Positions 29,692-37,087 of a DNA stretch of 39,207 bases are shown piece by piece. Within the stretch, counting starts at the first letter, position 1. Each line of letters starts with the position of its first letter. The DNA lies in NCBI GenBank assembly GCA_943354575.1, contig CALRCL010000003.1, positions 1 to 39,207 on the forward strand, read 5' to 3'. Under the pieces are notes generated by a model. The model worked only from the letters and a program-made list of their open reading frames with translations, did no database searches and was not told the DNA's origin. This stretch comes from Patescibacteria group bacterium UBA4664. GTDB lineage: Bacteria > Patescibacteriota > Saccharimonadia > CAILAD01 > BJGX01. The translations under genes were made by a program, and so were the position numbers.

Positions 29692-30561
29692 TTATAATAC
29701 TAATTTTTCCTTCACCGCCACTGGACACAATCCATTGTGCTTCTTGTCGCACTCTTTGCAGCAAATAAACAGCTGGTGGCAATCTGGCTTGGCGCAATCA
29801 ATGTATCGGTCGCTAGATTTTTTACAGTGCGCGCATTTGCTCAGCACCTTCTGGCCACTCTTGCTGTCGCCGTTGGTTGTCATGCGCTCATCAAACACGA
29901 AGTTTTTGCCTATAAAGTAGCCGTCGGGGTATTTTTCGAGGTATTTTACAATCCCGCCTTCTAGCTGGTAGACATCGGTAAAGCCCTCTTCGGCAAGTAA
30001 CGCTGTGGCTTTTTCGCAGCGGATTCCGCCAGTACAGTATGTAACTACTTTTTTATTCTTATCTATCTTCAGGTTCTTGATTTTTTCGGGTAGCTCATAA
30101 AACTTGACCGTGTTGGGCTGTATCGCACCGTCAAACCGCCCAACCTCGTACTCATAATTATTGCGCATATCTACCACCACCATATCTTCGCCCCTTTCAA
30201 AGAGCTGATGCATTGATTTAGGCGTTAGGTATTGGCCGGTTTTTTTCATATCGACCTTTTTACCGAGCGTCACTATCTCGGGCCGGTACTTGACTATCAT
30301 TTTTGGGAAAGGCATTTTACCAGCCGGGGTACGTTTGAATACGATACCTCCAAAGCTCGGGTGGGCGTTCATGTACTCAACATATTGCCTGAGCTCGGAG
30401 CGATGGCCGGCTACGGTACCGTTAATTCCCTCTTCGCTAATTAAAATACGGCCCTTCAAGCCGATGCCAGTACAGACCAGCTTGTGCTGTGTGGTTTCGA
30501 ACTTCGGGTCAGCGATATCTACGAATTTATAATAAAGTAGTACAAAAATGTTATTCGACAT
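29692..30561 (-). CDS. trhO: tRNA uridine-34 hydroxylase TrhO (rhodanese family)
   Basis: TrhO (YceA) hydroxylates uridine 34 in the tRNA wobble position. The protein has the N-terminal ferredoxin-like acylphosphatase-type domain (LVCTGIGLKGRILISEEGINGTVAG), a rhodanese domain with the catalytic loop VTYCTGGIRCEKA, and a C-terminal cysteine-rich zinc-binding segment (CAHCKKSSDRYIDCAKPDCHQLFICCKEC). Length 289 is usual. No Shine-Dalgarno; an extended -10 (TGC TATAAT, 30576-30571) lies 9 nt before the ATG. Its promoter diverges from that of pyrH. Confidence 0.95.
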   Translation of the reverse strand: MSNNIFVLLYYKFVDIADPKFETTQHKLVCTGIGLKGRILISEEGINGTVAGHRSELRQYVEYMNAHPSFGGIVFKRTPAGKMPFPKMIVKYRPEIVTLGKKVDMKKTGQYLTPKSMHQLFERGEDMVVVDMRNNYEYEVGRFDGAIQPNTVKFYELPEKIKNLKIDKNKKVVTYCTGGIRCEKATALLAEEGFTDVYQLEGGIVKYLEKYPDGYFIGKNFVFDERMTTNGDSKSGQKVLSKCAHCKKSSDRYIDCAKPDCHQLFICCKECDKKHNGLCPVAVKEKLVL

Positions 30562-30570
30562 AATCCAAAG

Positions 30571-30576
30571 ATTATA
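30571..30576 (-). promoter_or_regulatory. trhO extended -10 box
   Basis: TGC followed by TATAAT on the minus strand ends 9 nt before the ATG at 30561, giving a leader of at most a few nucleotides. Confidence 0.6.
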
Positions 30577-30617
30577 GCAATAAATAACTTCTTATTCCAG
30601 GAGAGCATGCTTGCTTT

Positions 30618-30631
30618 AGATATTGATATCT
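30618..30631. promoter_or_regulatory. 14-bp palindrome upstream of pyrH
   Basis: AGATAT-TG-ATATCT is a perfect two-arm palindrome 50 bp before the pyrH start, inside the divergent trhO/pyrH promoter region. A TATAAC at 30641-30646 may be the pyrH -10 box. A repressor site is possible but unsupported by other copies in the window. Confidence 0.35.
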
Positions 30632-30681
30632 GGTAAAACTTATAACGATGCTTATCAATATTTCCGACCTAGAGGAGAAGC

Positions 30682-31440
30682 ATGGCACTAGAACTACAAG
30701 ACAGACTGTTCGAACTTCCGGATATCCAGCCGCCCTGTAATTTCAGGAGGGCCCTACTTAAACTTAGCGGTGAAGCCCTCATGGGCAGCCAAGAGTCTGG
30801 CATCGATGCCGATGTCATCAGAAGATTTGCTCAAGAAATTGTGATCGCTCGTCAAGATCTTGATGTAGAGCTAGCCGTGGTGGTAGGTGGCGGCAACTTC
30901 TGGAGAGGCAAGCAGCATCCAGAGATGGACCGCAACCAAGCAGATTTCGCGGGCATGCTGGCAACAGTAATGAACGGGCTTTGCTTGCAAGACCACCTCG
31001 AAAAGCTCAATCAACCAACTCGAGTTATGTCAGCAATTAGTATGGAGAAGGTTGCCGAACCCTACATTCGACGGCGTGCCATCAGGCACCTCGAAAAAGG
31101 TCGGGTTGTAATCTTGGCTGGAGGCACAGGCAACCCGACCTTCACTACCGATACTGCAGCCGCACTACGGTCGGTCGAAATCGAAGCCGAAGTACTGCTG
31201 ATGGCCAAAAATGGTGTCAATGGAGTTTACTCTGCAGACCCCAAAACTAACCCTGACGCAGTTCGCTACAAGGAGCTAACCTACCTTGATATCATCAATG
31301 ATGATCTACAAGTAATGGACCCCACGGCCGCAACCCATGCCATGGAAAACCATATGCCGATTGTTGTTTTCGATGGTTTGCGCGAAGGTGGCCTCGAGGA
31401 AGCCCTCGTCAACCCATATTCGGGAACCGTTATTAAATAG
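30682..31440 (+). CDS. pyrH: UMP kinase
   Basis: PyrH phosphorylates UMP to UDP in pyrimidine synthesis. The amino-acid-kinase fold is evident: RALLKLSGEALMG (P-loop-like lysine), AVVVGGGNFWRG, the allosteric/UMP loop VILAGGTGNPTFTTDTAAALRSVEI, and LLMAKNGVNGVYSADPKTNP. About 20 extra residues precede the fold (MALELQDRLFELPDIQPPCN). The length of 252 is slightly above the 240 standard. A strong ribosome binding site (AGAGGAGAAGC) supports the ATG. Unusually it is not next to frr or tsf; a terminator follows, so it is a single-gene transcript. Confidence 0.97.
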   Translation: MALELQDRLFELPDIQPPCNFRRALLKLSGEALMGSQESGIDADVIRRFAQEIVIARQDLDVELAVVVGGGNFWRGKQHPEMDRNQADFAGMLATVMNGLCLQDHLEKLNQPTRVMSAISMEKVAEPYIRRRAIRHLEKGRVVILAGGTGNPTFTTDTAAALRSVEIEAEVLLMAKNGVNGVYSADPKTNPDAVRYKELTYLDIINDDLQVMDPTAATHAMENHMPIVVFDGLREGGLEEALVNPYSGTVIK

Positions 31441-31460
31441 CTCTCTCTAGAGAGCTCTAC

Positions 31461-31496
31461 TAGTCGCTTGCAATTACTGCAGGCGACTATTTTATT
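31461..31496 (+). terminator. pyrH terminator
   Basis: TAGTCGC (31461-31467) pairs with GCGACTA (31483-31489), extended inward by a G-T pair and TGCA/TGCA around a 5-nt loop, then TTTTATTT follows. The palindrome CTCTCTAGAGAG lies just before it. Confidence 0.88.
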
Positions 31497-31501
31497 TATA
31501 A

Positions 31502-31780
31502 TTAAGATTTACGGCGGCGTTTTTTGATAACGAAAGTTATGAAAGCTATAATAGCTACAAAATAAATTCCGAGCACCAATAGTAGAGCTGAGTCGTTGAG
31601 CACCGCAAAAAATGGCAGGATAAAAAACAACCCGAGCCCTAGCACTAACAATCCGATTACGACATCGCCAAATACTCCGGCTTGGTAATCTTCGTGCGGT
31701 GTTTGGTAGGATTGGTTCTCGTGCTTCTTTTTATGTTCATGCTTGGCGTGGCTGTTTTTGCTCATTTTAAAGTCTTTCAT
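31502..31780 (-). CDS. Small membrane protein with His/Lys-rich N-terminus, 87-92 residues
   Basis: After a polar head rich in His, Lys and Glu (NSHAKHEHKKKHENQSYQTPHEDYQ) come two membrane helices (about 37-57 and 63-84) and a basic tail (KKRRRKS). Function unknown; the His-rich head might bind metal, which is of interest because the same run contains a nicotianamine-synthase-like gene. Two starts are possible: ATG 31780 or ATG 31765 (MSKNSH), the second preceded by GAAAG. It follows dus by 21 nt. Confidence 0.7.
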   Translation of the reverse strand: MKDFKMSKNSHAKHEHKKKHENQSYQTPHEDYQAGVFGDVVIGLLVLGLGLFFILPFFAVLNDSALLLVLGIYFVAIIAFITFVIKKRRRKS

Positions 31781-31801
31781 ATTATTTATATTAAATATAT
31801 T

Positions 31802-32770
31802 CTAACTCTTTTTTAGGATTAATTCTATCTCATCAAGGGCCTCTTGTGGCGAGTGAGTCTCCATTAGTTTGGCCCGAACTTTGGCCGAACCGTCGAAGCC
31901 ACTAATATAGAGCTTGAAGAATTTCTTGAGTGGCTCAAATGATTTGCTATCTCCCCAAGTTTTTTGATAGAGGCCAATATGCTCTACCAGGATTCCTAGC
32001 ATCTCGGCTAGGCTGTGCTCAGTTTGGGTTTCGTCGAAAACAAATAAATTTTGAAATACTCCCCGCCCAATCATAACTCCATCGACTCCGGTTTGTTTGG
32101 CTCTATCACTAGCCTCTGCCCTAGTGAGGACATCGCCATTACCAATTATGACTGTATTGGGCGAAATCTCATCGCGCAAAGCGACGGCCTTTTTGACTTC
32201 GTCCCAATGAGCAGGCACTTTGCTCATTTCTTTTTTGGTGCGACCATGCACAATAATGGCATCTAGCTTTTGTTGCAATAAAAACCCAATCCATTTTTCG
32301 GTATCGATAGTGTTAAACCCAATGCGAGTTTTAACACTAACTGGCACCTTACCATTGGCACCCTTAATCGTTGCGGCTATTACCTTGCTGGCTAGTTCGG
32401 GGTTTTGGATCATCGCGCTACAGGCGCCTTTTTTGATCATATCTTTTACGGGGCAGCCCATATTGATATCAATGCCGGCAAAGCCCATGGCAACCAAGTC
32501 TTGAGCCATAGTGAAGTAGTTGTCAGGATTAATACCCCAAATCTGAGCAATTACAGGGCCTTCGCTAGGACTTAAACGCAAGCGTGAGCTGATAGCTTCT
32601 TTACCGGGGCTACAATAGCCGTCGGCATTGGCAAATTCGGTCATCATCAGATCAGCTGGCGCATGCTTGGCGACTATTTGTCTAAAAACCGTGTCTGTTA
32701 CGTCGTCCATCGGCGCCAAAACACAAAATGGTTGTTTAGATTCTTTAAGATTTTGCCAGATGTTATTCAT
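31802..32770 (-). CDS. dus: tRNA-dihydrouridine synthase
   Basis: Dus proteins reduce uridine to dihydrouridine in tRNA D-loops using FMN and NADPH. The TIM-barrel pattern is clear: FCVLAPMDDVTDTVFRQIV (FMN site), INMGCPVKDMIKKGACSAM (catalytic cysteine in GCP), PVSVKTRIGF, IIVHGRTKKEM, and GNGDVLTRAEA with GVMIGRGVFQN. Length 322 is normal. The subtype (DusA, B or C) cannot be set by eye. The N-terminal few residues before the barrel are non-conserved. It follows the nicotianamine-synthase-like gene by 11 nt, likely in one transcript. Confidence 0.95.
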   Translation of the reverse strand: MNNIWQNLKESKQPFCVLAPMDDVTDTVFRQIVAKHAPADLMMTEFANADGYCSPGKEAISSRLRLSPSEGPVIAQIWGINPDNYFTMAQDLVAMGFAGIDINMGCPVKDMIKKGACSAMIQNPELASKVIAATIKGANGKVPVSVKTRIGFNTIDTEKWIGFLLQQKLDAIIVHGRTKKEMSKVPAHWDEVKKAVALRDEISPNTVIIGNGDVLTRAEASDRAKQTGVDGVMIGRGVFQNLFVFDETQTEHSLAEMLGILVEHIGLYQKTWGDSKSFEPLKKFFKLYISGFDGSAKVRAKLMETHSPQEALDEIELILKKS

Positions 32771-32781
32771 ATATTTTGGAT

Positions 32782-33594
32782 TTAAAAATGAGAATGCTCT
32801 GAATACTTTTTTAGTATCAGGCTATGGACTATCGTCTTGTCGTCTCCATAGACCTTGCTCTGGTGGGTAAAATGCTCTAGTAGGTCGTTATTGACCGGCT
32901 CATAAATAAACCCCCTCAGACCCTCAACGTTACGACATACCACCACCGCGCCTGCAGGCATAGTATCGCAGATTTGACGCATGATTAGCGGCTTTGGTTT
33001 GGCCAATGCTGCCACAACGATATGGGTATAACCCGAGTAATCATGCTCCGCCGCGTCACAATACCTGATGCTAATTGTCTTATCTAGCCCCAGCTCAGAT
33101 ATAATTTTGGTGGATAGAACAACAGCTTCGGGATTATTGTCTATAATTGTGATTTTACAATTATTCTGTTTGCTATAGGCGATTGCTGTTTCGGGAAACG
33201 GCCCTCCACCAATAAATACAACTTTTGATTCGGGCGTAAAACCAGCTTCTAGGGATTCCTTTTTAGCAAACTCAAAGGTACGGCCGATGAATTGATCCTT
33301 AAGAAAGTCTATTTTGCCAGAAACGATATCGAGGTAGGTGGATGTCTCCAGAAAAACCTCAAACAATTCATAAACGCGTCGAGTTTGGTGAGCTAAATTA
33401 CGAAAGTGTGCAGTATCTAAAAGCTCCTTCGATAGTTCATTGTACTGACGATCACGAGCGATGTTCTCTAACTGTTCTATGAGTGTGGTAAAGTCTTCAC
33501 TCAAAAAAACCGCTGGAGACTTTTCGGCGGCACAGAGCTCGGCGGTGATTGCTTCGATGTCAGATTTAAAATTATTATAAAGGTTATTTTTCAC
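32782..33594 (-). CDS. Nicotianamine synthase-like protein
   Basis: The protein has two parts as in nicotianamine synthase: a helical N-terminal domain (1-110) and a Rossmann SAM-binding domain with SKVVFIGGGPFPETAIAYSK (family: VxFIGSGPLPLTSI), the SAM acid ITIIDNNPEAV, CDAAEHDYSGYTHIVVAAL, and the closing block GAVVVCRNVEGLRGFIYEPV...TIVHSLILKK, which is the family's hallmark (RSAHGARxFLYPxV, VxNSVIIxRK). Such enzymes join aminobutyrate units from SAM to make nicotianamine or opine metallophores such as staphylopine. No opine dehydrogenase or metal transporter is visible nearby, so the product is unknown. The start is GTG; a TATGGT lies 6 nt upstream. dus and a His-rich membrane protein follow. 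Confidence 0.82.
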   Translation of the reverse strand: MKNNLYNNFKSDIEAITAELCAAEKSPAVFLSEDFTTLIEQLENIARDRQYNELSKELLDTAHFRNLAHQTRRVYELFEVFLETSTYLDIVSGKIDFLKDQFIGRTFEFAKKESLEAGFTPESKVVFIGGGPFPETAIAYSKQNNCKITIIDNNPEAVVLSTKIISELGLDKTISIRYCDAAEHDYSGYTHIVVAALAKPKPLIMRQICDTMPAGAVVVCRNVEGLRGFIYEPVNNDLLEHFTHQSKVYGDDKTIVHSLILKKYSEHSHF

Positions 33595-33653
33595 CGAAAT
33601 ACCATAGCATAAAAATGCTTATAATTCTAGTCACATTATGGCAATAAAAGCGT

Positions 33654-33659
33654 TATAAT
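33654..33659 (+). promoter_or_regulatory. LCP gene -10 box, leaderless spacing
   Basis: TATAAT ends 7 nt before the ATG at 33667; no Shine-Dalgarno. It lies 48 bp from the divergent TATGGT box of the nicotianamine-synthase-like gene. Confidence 0.6.
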
Positions 33660-33666
33660 AGTCTGT

Positions 33667-35151
33667 ATGCCAGAAGAAAAACACAAGACTCAGCGCAAGA
33701 ATTCGAAAAAAGAGCAAGATAAGCCAGATTTTGTGTATGACCCCGAAAGTGACGAATTTCAGCAGTCTCGCGAGGCGCTGGCGCTGGAGCTTGACCCAAT
33801 TAAAAGCAATTCTGACAACACCTTATTGGACTCCAAGCTACTCCAAAAGAAAGCCAAGAGGAAAAAAAGAATCAAACGAACAATCATACTTACATTGCTA
33901 TTTTTACTTTTGCTGGGTGCTGGTGTATTTACATACCTAGTCATTAAGGCCGGTAAAATCAGCACCAACCCATTTAACCTCTCTAGTAAGCTCAAGGGTG
34001 AAGACGAAGGGCGCGTCAATATTATGCTGCTTGGGGTTGGCGACCCAGGGCACGAAGGCGAAACGCTGGCCGATACGAATATGGTCATTAGCATCGATAC
34101 CAGAAATAACAAAGTTGCAATGATCAGTATCCCCCGCGACACCAGAGTATATATACCCGGCGAGGGCTACGCAAAAATCAACAATGCCCATGCTATTGGT
34201 GAGAATAAAACACCTCCTCAGGGTATTGAAATAGCCCAAAAAACTATCGAACAAACACTGGATATACCAATACATTATTATGTACGAGCCAACTTCTCAG
34301 GCCTCAAACATGCCGTTGATGCTGTTGGCGGTATTGATATAGATGTCAAAGACGCTCTGTATGACCCCGAGTACCCCTGTGAAAAAAATGAGGGGCGAAG
34401 CTGTGGTTTCAAAATTAGCGCCGGCCAAACTCAGATGGACGGCTCGACGGCACTAAAGTATGCCCGATGCCGCAAGGGCAACTGTGGAGACGACTTTGGT
34501 CGAGCTTTGCGCCAGCAAGAGGTCTTGCAGGCTCTCCGCACCAAAGCCGCTAGTACAAAAACTCTTTCTGACCCCAAAAAACTCAGCGGTCTTATTGAGG
34601 CAGCAGCCAATAACATCAAGACCAATATGAGCCTTTCTGAAATGCAACGGGCTTATGAATTAAGTAAAAAGATATCACCCGAAAATATTATCGATGCAGT
34701 TCTTTCCTTAAACCCCAATGGATTCCTGAAGTCTGATCCCTCAAGCAGTGATTTGCTACCAGCGGCTGGCAACTTTGATGAGATCAAAAAATTCGTCAAA
34801 GACATATTCATCTTTGGTCCAATCTGGGCGGAAGATCCAAAAATAGTGTTGCAAAATGGAACCTCTGTAGTCGGTATCGCTGGGAAGCTAAATATTAAAC
34901 TGACTAATTCTGGAGTGCCTATCACGGTTTTAGAAATCCAAAACTCCGATACCAGAGATTACACCACCAGCGAAATAATTGATTATACTGATGGCAAAAT
35001 GCCCAATACCATTAAGTACCTTGAAGATCTACTCGGAGTTAAGGCTACTCTGTCAGATAAAGCCTCTAGGCCTCCGTCGGGCGAAGACATTACCGTTATT
35101 TTAGGCACCGACTATGCCGATAAAATTACCCAATACGGCACAGCTGACTAG
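33667..35151 (+). CDS. LytR-CpsA-Psr (LCP) family cell wall glycopolymer transferase
   Basis: LCP enzymes attach teichoic acids or other glycopolymers to peptidoglycan outside the membrane. A charged cytoplasmic head (1-70) is followed by one membrane helix (about 71-94), then the LCP domain (VNIMLLGVGDPGHEGETLADTNMVISID, with the key arginine in MISIPRDTRVYIPGEGYAKINNAHAIGE, and the GGIDIDVKDALYDPEYP and AGQTQMDGSTALKYAR motifs) and a C-terminal LytR_C domain (about 395-490, with VLQNGTSVVGIAGKL and ITVILGTDYA). An unusual pair of cysteines flanks NEGRS (Cys in EYPCEKNEGRSCGF), and another pair is in RCRKGNCG. It heads an envelope cluster. Confidence 0.93.
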   Translation: MPEEKHKTQRKNSKKEQDKPDFVYDPESDEFQQSREALALELDPIKSNSDNTLLDSKLLQKKAKRKKRIKRTIILTLLFLLLLGAGVFTYLVIKAGKISTNPFNLSSKLKGEDEGRVNIMLLGVGDPGHEGETLADTNMVISIDTRNNKVAMISIPRDTRVYIPGEGYAKINNAHAIGENKTPPQGIEIAQKTIEQTLDIPIHYYVRANFSGLKHAVDAVGGIDIDVKDALYDPEYPCEKNEGRSCGFKISAGQTQMDGSTALKYARCRKGNCGDDFGRALRQQEVLQALRTKAASTKTLSDPKKLSGLIEAAANNIKTNMSLSEMQRAYELSKKISPENIIDAVLSLNPNGFLKSDPSSSDLLPAAGNFDEIKKFVKDIFIFGPIWAEDPKIVLQNGTSVVGIAGKLNIKLTNSGVPITVLEIQNSDTRDYTTSEIIDYTDGKMPNTIKYLEDLLGVKATLSDKASRPPSGEDITVILGTDYADKITQYGTAD

Positions 35152-35156
35152 CGAAG

Positions 35157-35186
35157 TTAACAAAATAATAGAATTTATTGTATAAT
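35157..35186 (+). promoter_or_regulatory. Promoter of the DUF308/Bax-inhibitor operon
   Basis: TTAACA (35157-35162), an 18-bp spacer and TATAAT (35181-35186) precede a 20-nt leader with an AAGGAG ribosome binding site before the ATG at 35213. It lies just after the LCP stop codon. Confidence 0.75.
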
Positions 35187-35212
35187 CAGCTTAATTAACA
35201 AGGAGTTTTACA

Positions 35213-35779
35213 ATGGATTTAGTGTATTCGCCATCTCGCAGTTCAATGATATTAAGAAGCGCTGTCAATATCCTATTTGGGGCGGTTATTATTCTGTTCC
35301 CAGGCATTAGTTTACTGGTAGTGGCAGTTGCCTTTGCAGTCAATTTATTGGTACTAGGGATGTTTATGATATTTGAACCGACCATCGATAACCAGAATAA
35401 ACATGCCGTCCTAACTGTTATGCTGGGTATTCTAACGGTCGGCGCAGGAGTCTATGTGCTGTCTCGACCACTAGCAGGAATCGCCGTACTAAGCCTACTC
35501 TTTGCCGCCTGGGCGCTACTTTATGGCATCATCGATCTTATGATCGGCTTGAGACTATCAGACTCAAAAAACAAGAGCAGCTGGGTATTTTTGCTAGCCG
35601 GGCTAATATCAGTAATCTTTGCAGTCTACTTGGCGTTTAATCCGCTCGAGGGCAGCCTAACACTATTATGGATAGTGGGCGTTTATTCGATAGCGATTGG
35701 TTTGGTGCTAGCCTTTGAAGTGGCCGCTAGCAATCGAGGTAAAAAGGCTATTAAGGCTGTCCCCAAAGGCAAAAAATAA
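35213..35779 (+). CDS. DUF308/HdeD family membrane protein (copy 1)
   Basis: The 188-residue protein has six membrane helices arranged as three hairpins, the DUF308 repeat pattern (ILFGAVIILFPGISLLVVAVAFAVNLLVLG, GILTVGAGVYVLSRPLAGI, GLISVIFAVYLAFNPLEG). HdeD-like proteins are linked to acid or membrane stress; the biochemical role is unknown. The end is Lys-rich. It has a clear AAGGAG Shine-Dalgarno and overlaps the next gene by one base (TAATG). A second copy lies at 36545. Confidence 0.85.
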   Translation: MDLVYSPSRSSMILRSAVNILFGAVIILFPGISLLVVAVAFAVNLLVLGMFMIFEPTIDNQNKHAVLTVMLGILTVGAGVYVLSRPLAGIAVLSLLFAAWALLYGIIDLMIGLRLSDSKNKSSWVFLLAGLISVIFAVYLAFNPLEGSLTLLWIVGVYSIAIGLVLAFEVAASNRGKKAIKAVPKGKK

Positions 35780-36462
35780 TGGATCGAGCCGATGTTCAGA
35801 GCAAGGCAGCCGGAACATTTAGCGACTACCTTTCTGGAATATTTGCCTGGATGTTCGCTGGGCTTTCTGCTAGTGGGCTTGTCGGATATTTAATCGCCAA
35901 TAGCGGAGATAGCATTAAGGCGCTGTTCTTGAACCCAATATCATTTTTTGTGCTAATTATCGCTCAGTTCGGGCTTGTAATATTCTTGAGTGCGCGCATC
36001 ACCAAGCTATCTGCCAATGCAGCCCGTGCGCTGTTTATGGCCTACGCCGTTAGCGTCGGGGCGACACTATCGACAATATTCTTAGTGTATACATCGAGCT
36101 CCATAATGCGCGTCTTCTTTATTACTGGCAGTATGTTCTTGGTGATGGCAATAGTCGGATACCTGACAAAAGTCGATCTCAGCAAGTTTGGTGCTCTACT
36201 CATAATGGGCCTTGTTGGAATCATTATTGCTAGCGTTGTAAATATCTTTCTGGGCTCCGACTCACTCCAAATGATAGTTTCGTATTTGGGTGTCGGCATT
36301 TTCTTGGGCCTGACGGCCTATGATGTTCAGAAAATCAAAAAGCTATACGCCGAATTCGGAAGCGCCGGAAACCTCGCAATCTTGGGTGCTCTTAGTTTGT
36401 ACCTAGATTTTTTGAATCTTTTTCTGTTTTTACTGAGAATCTTCGGAGTGAGCAAAGATTAA
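35779..36462 (+). CDS. Bax inhibitor-1/YccA family membrane protein
   Basis: Seven membrane helices and the BI-1 patterns are visible: the N-terminal SDYLSGIFAWMFAGLSASGLVGYL, the segment SVGATLSTIFLVY, and the C-terminal FLGLTAYDVQKIKKLYAE and LGALSLYLDFLNLFLFLLRIFG with the conserved Asp residues used as a pH-sensitive calcium-leak gate in BsYetJ. Family members affect calcium homeostasis or FtsH protease function. Length 227 is typical. The start shares the A of the upstream TAA, so it is translationally coupled to the DUF308 gene. Confidence 0.93.
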   Translation: MDRADVQSKAAGTFSDYLSGIFAWMFAGLSASGLVGYLIANSGDSIKALFLNPISFFVLIIAQFGLVIFLSARITKLSANAARALFMAYAVSVGATLSTIFLVYTSSSIMRVFFITGSMFLVMAIVGYLTKVDLSKFGALLIMGLVGIIIASVVNIFLGSDSLQMIVSYLGVGIFLGLTAYDVQKIKKLYAEFGSAGNLAILGALSLYLDFLNLFLFLLRIFGVSKD

Positions 36463-36485
36463 AGTACTTAACCAGCTCAAAAAAC

Positions 36486-36515
36486 TTGCATAATACATTA
36501 ATAAAGCATTACAAT
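36486..36515 (+). promoter_or_regulatory. Promoter of the second DUF308 gene
   Basis: TTGCAT (36486-36491), 18 bp and TACAAT (36510-36515), followed by an AAGGAGGAG ribosome binding site before ATG 36545. Confidence 0.6.
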
Positions 36516-36544
36516 TAAAGATATTAATTTAAGGAGGAGTCATT

Positions 36545-37081
36545 ATGGAGATCGCAGTTTTACCATCGAAGAACGCAATATTAATAAGAGCAGCCCTGAA
36601 TATAGGTCTTGGAGCCATACTATTGATTTGGCCCGGAATCACACTATTGGTTTTGATCTATGCTTTTGCGCTGAACATACTACTGGTGGGGCTATCGACC
36701 CTTTTTGAGCCATCTTACGACAAATCCAGTAAGGGTTCTGTAGTGCACGTCTTATTGGGCATCGTAGGGATTGTAGCTGGCATATACCTAGTCGCAAGAC
36801 CAGAGCTAACAGCCGAAATAATTGCCCTACTTCTAGCTATGTGGGCCATAATTTTTGGTATCGTTGATATCTACCTTGGCTTCACAACCAAAGATGGTGG
36901 CGGCAACTTGTTATTTATCTTGGTAGGTATAGTTTCAGTGATATTTGGTATCTACGTACTAAATAGCCCATTGCAGACAATTCTAGATCTTGTGTATGTA
37001 ATTGGTATCTACTCTCTAATTGTTGGTGTAGTACTAGGCATCCTAGGCCTTGTCTTCTACCCAAAAACTAAGTCAAAATAA
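36545..37081 (+). CDS. DUF308/HdeD family membrane protein (copy 2)
   Basis: This is a paralogue of the gene at 35213, with the same six-helix plan and matching landmarks (IGLGAILLIWPGITLLVLIYAFALNILLVG; LLGIVGIVAGIYLVARPE; VGIVSVIFGIYVLNSPL). It is 178 residues and has its own promoter and a strong AAGGAGGAG ribosome binding site. The two copies flank the Bax-inhibitor gene, probably from a local duplication; they differ at most positions, so it is not recent. Confidence 0.85.
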   Translation: MEIAVLPSKNAILIRAALNIGLGAILLIWPGITLLVLIYAFALNILLVGLSTLFEPSYDKSSKGSVVHVLLGIVGIVAGIYLVARPELTAEIIALLLAMWAIIFGIVDIYLGFTTKDGGGNLLFILVGIVSVIFGIYVLNSPLQTILDLVYVIGIYSLIVGVVLGILGLVFYPKTKSK

Positions 37082-37087
37082 TTTCTT

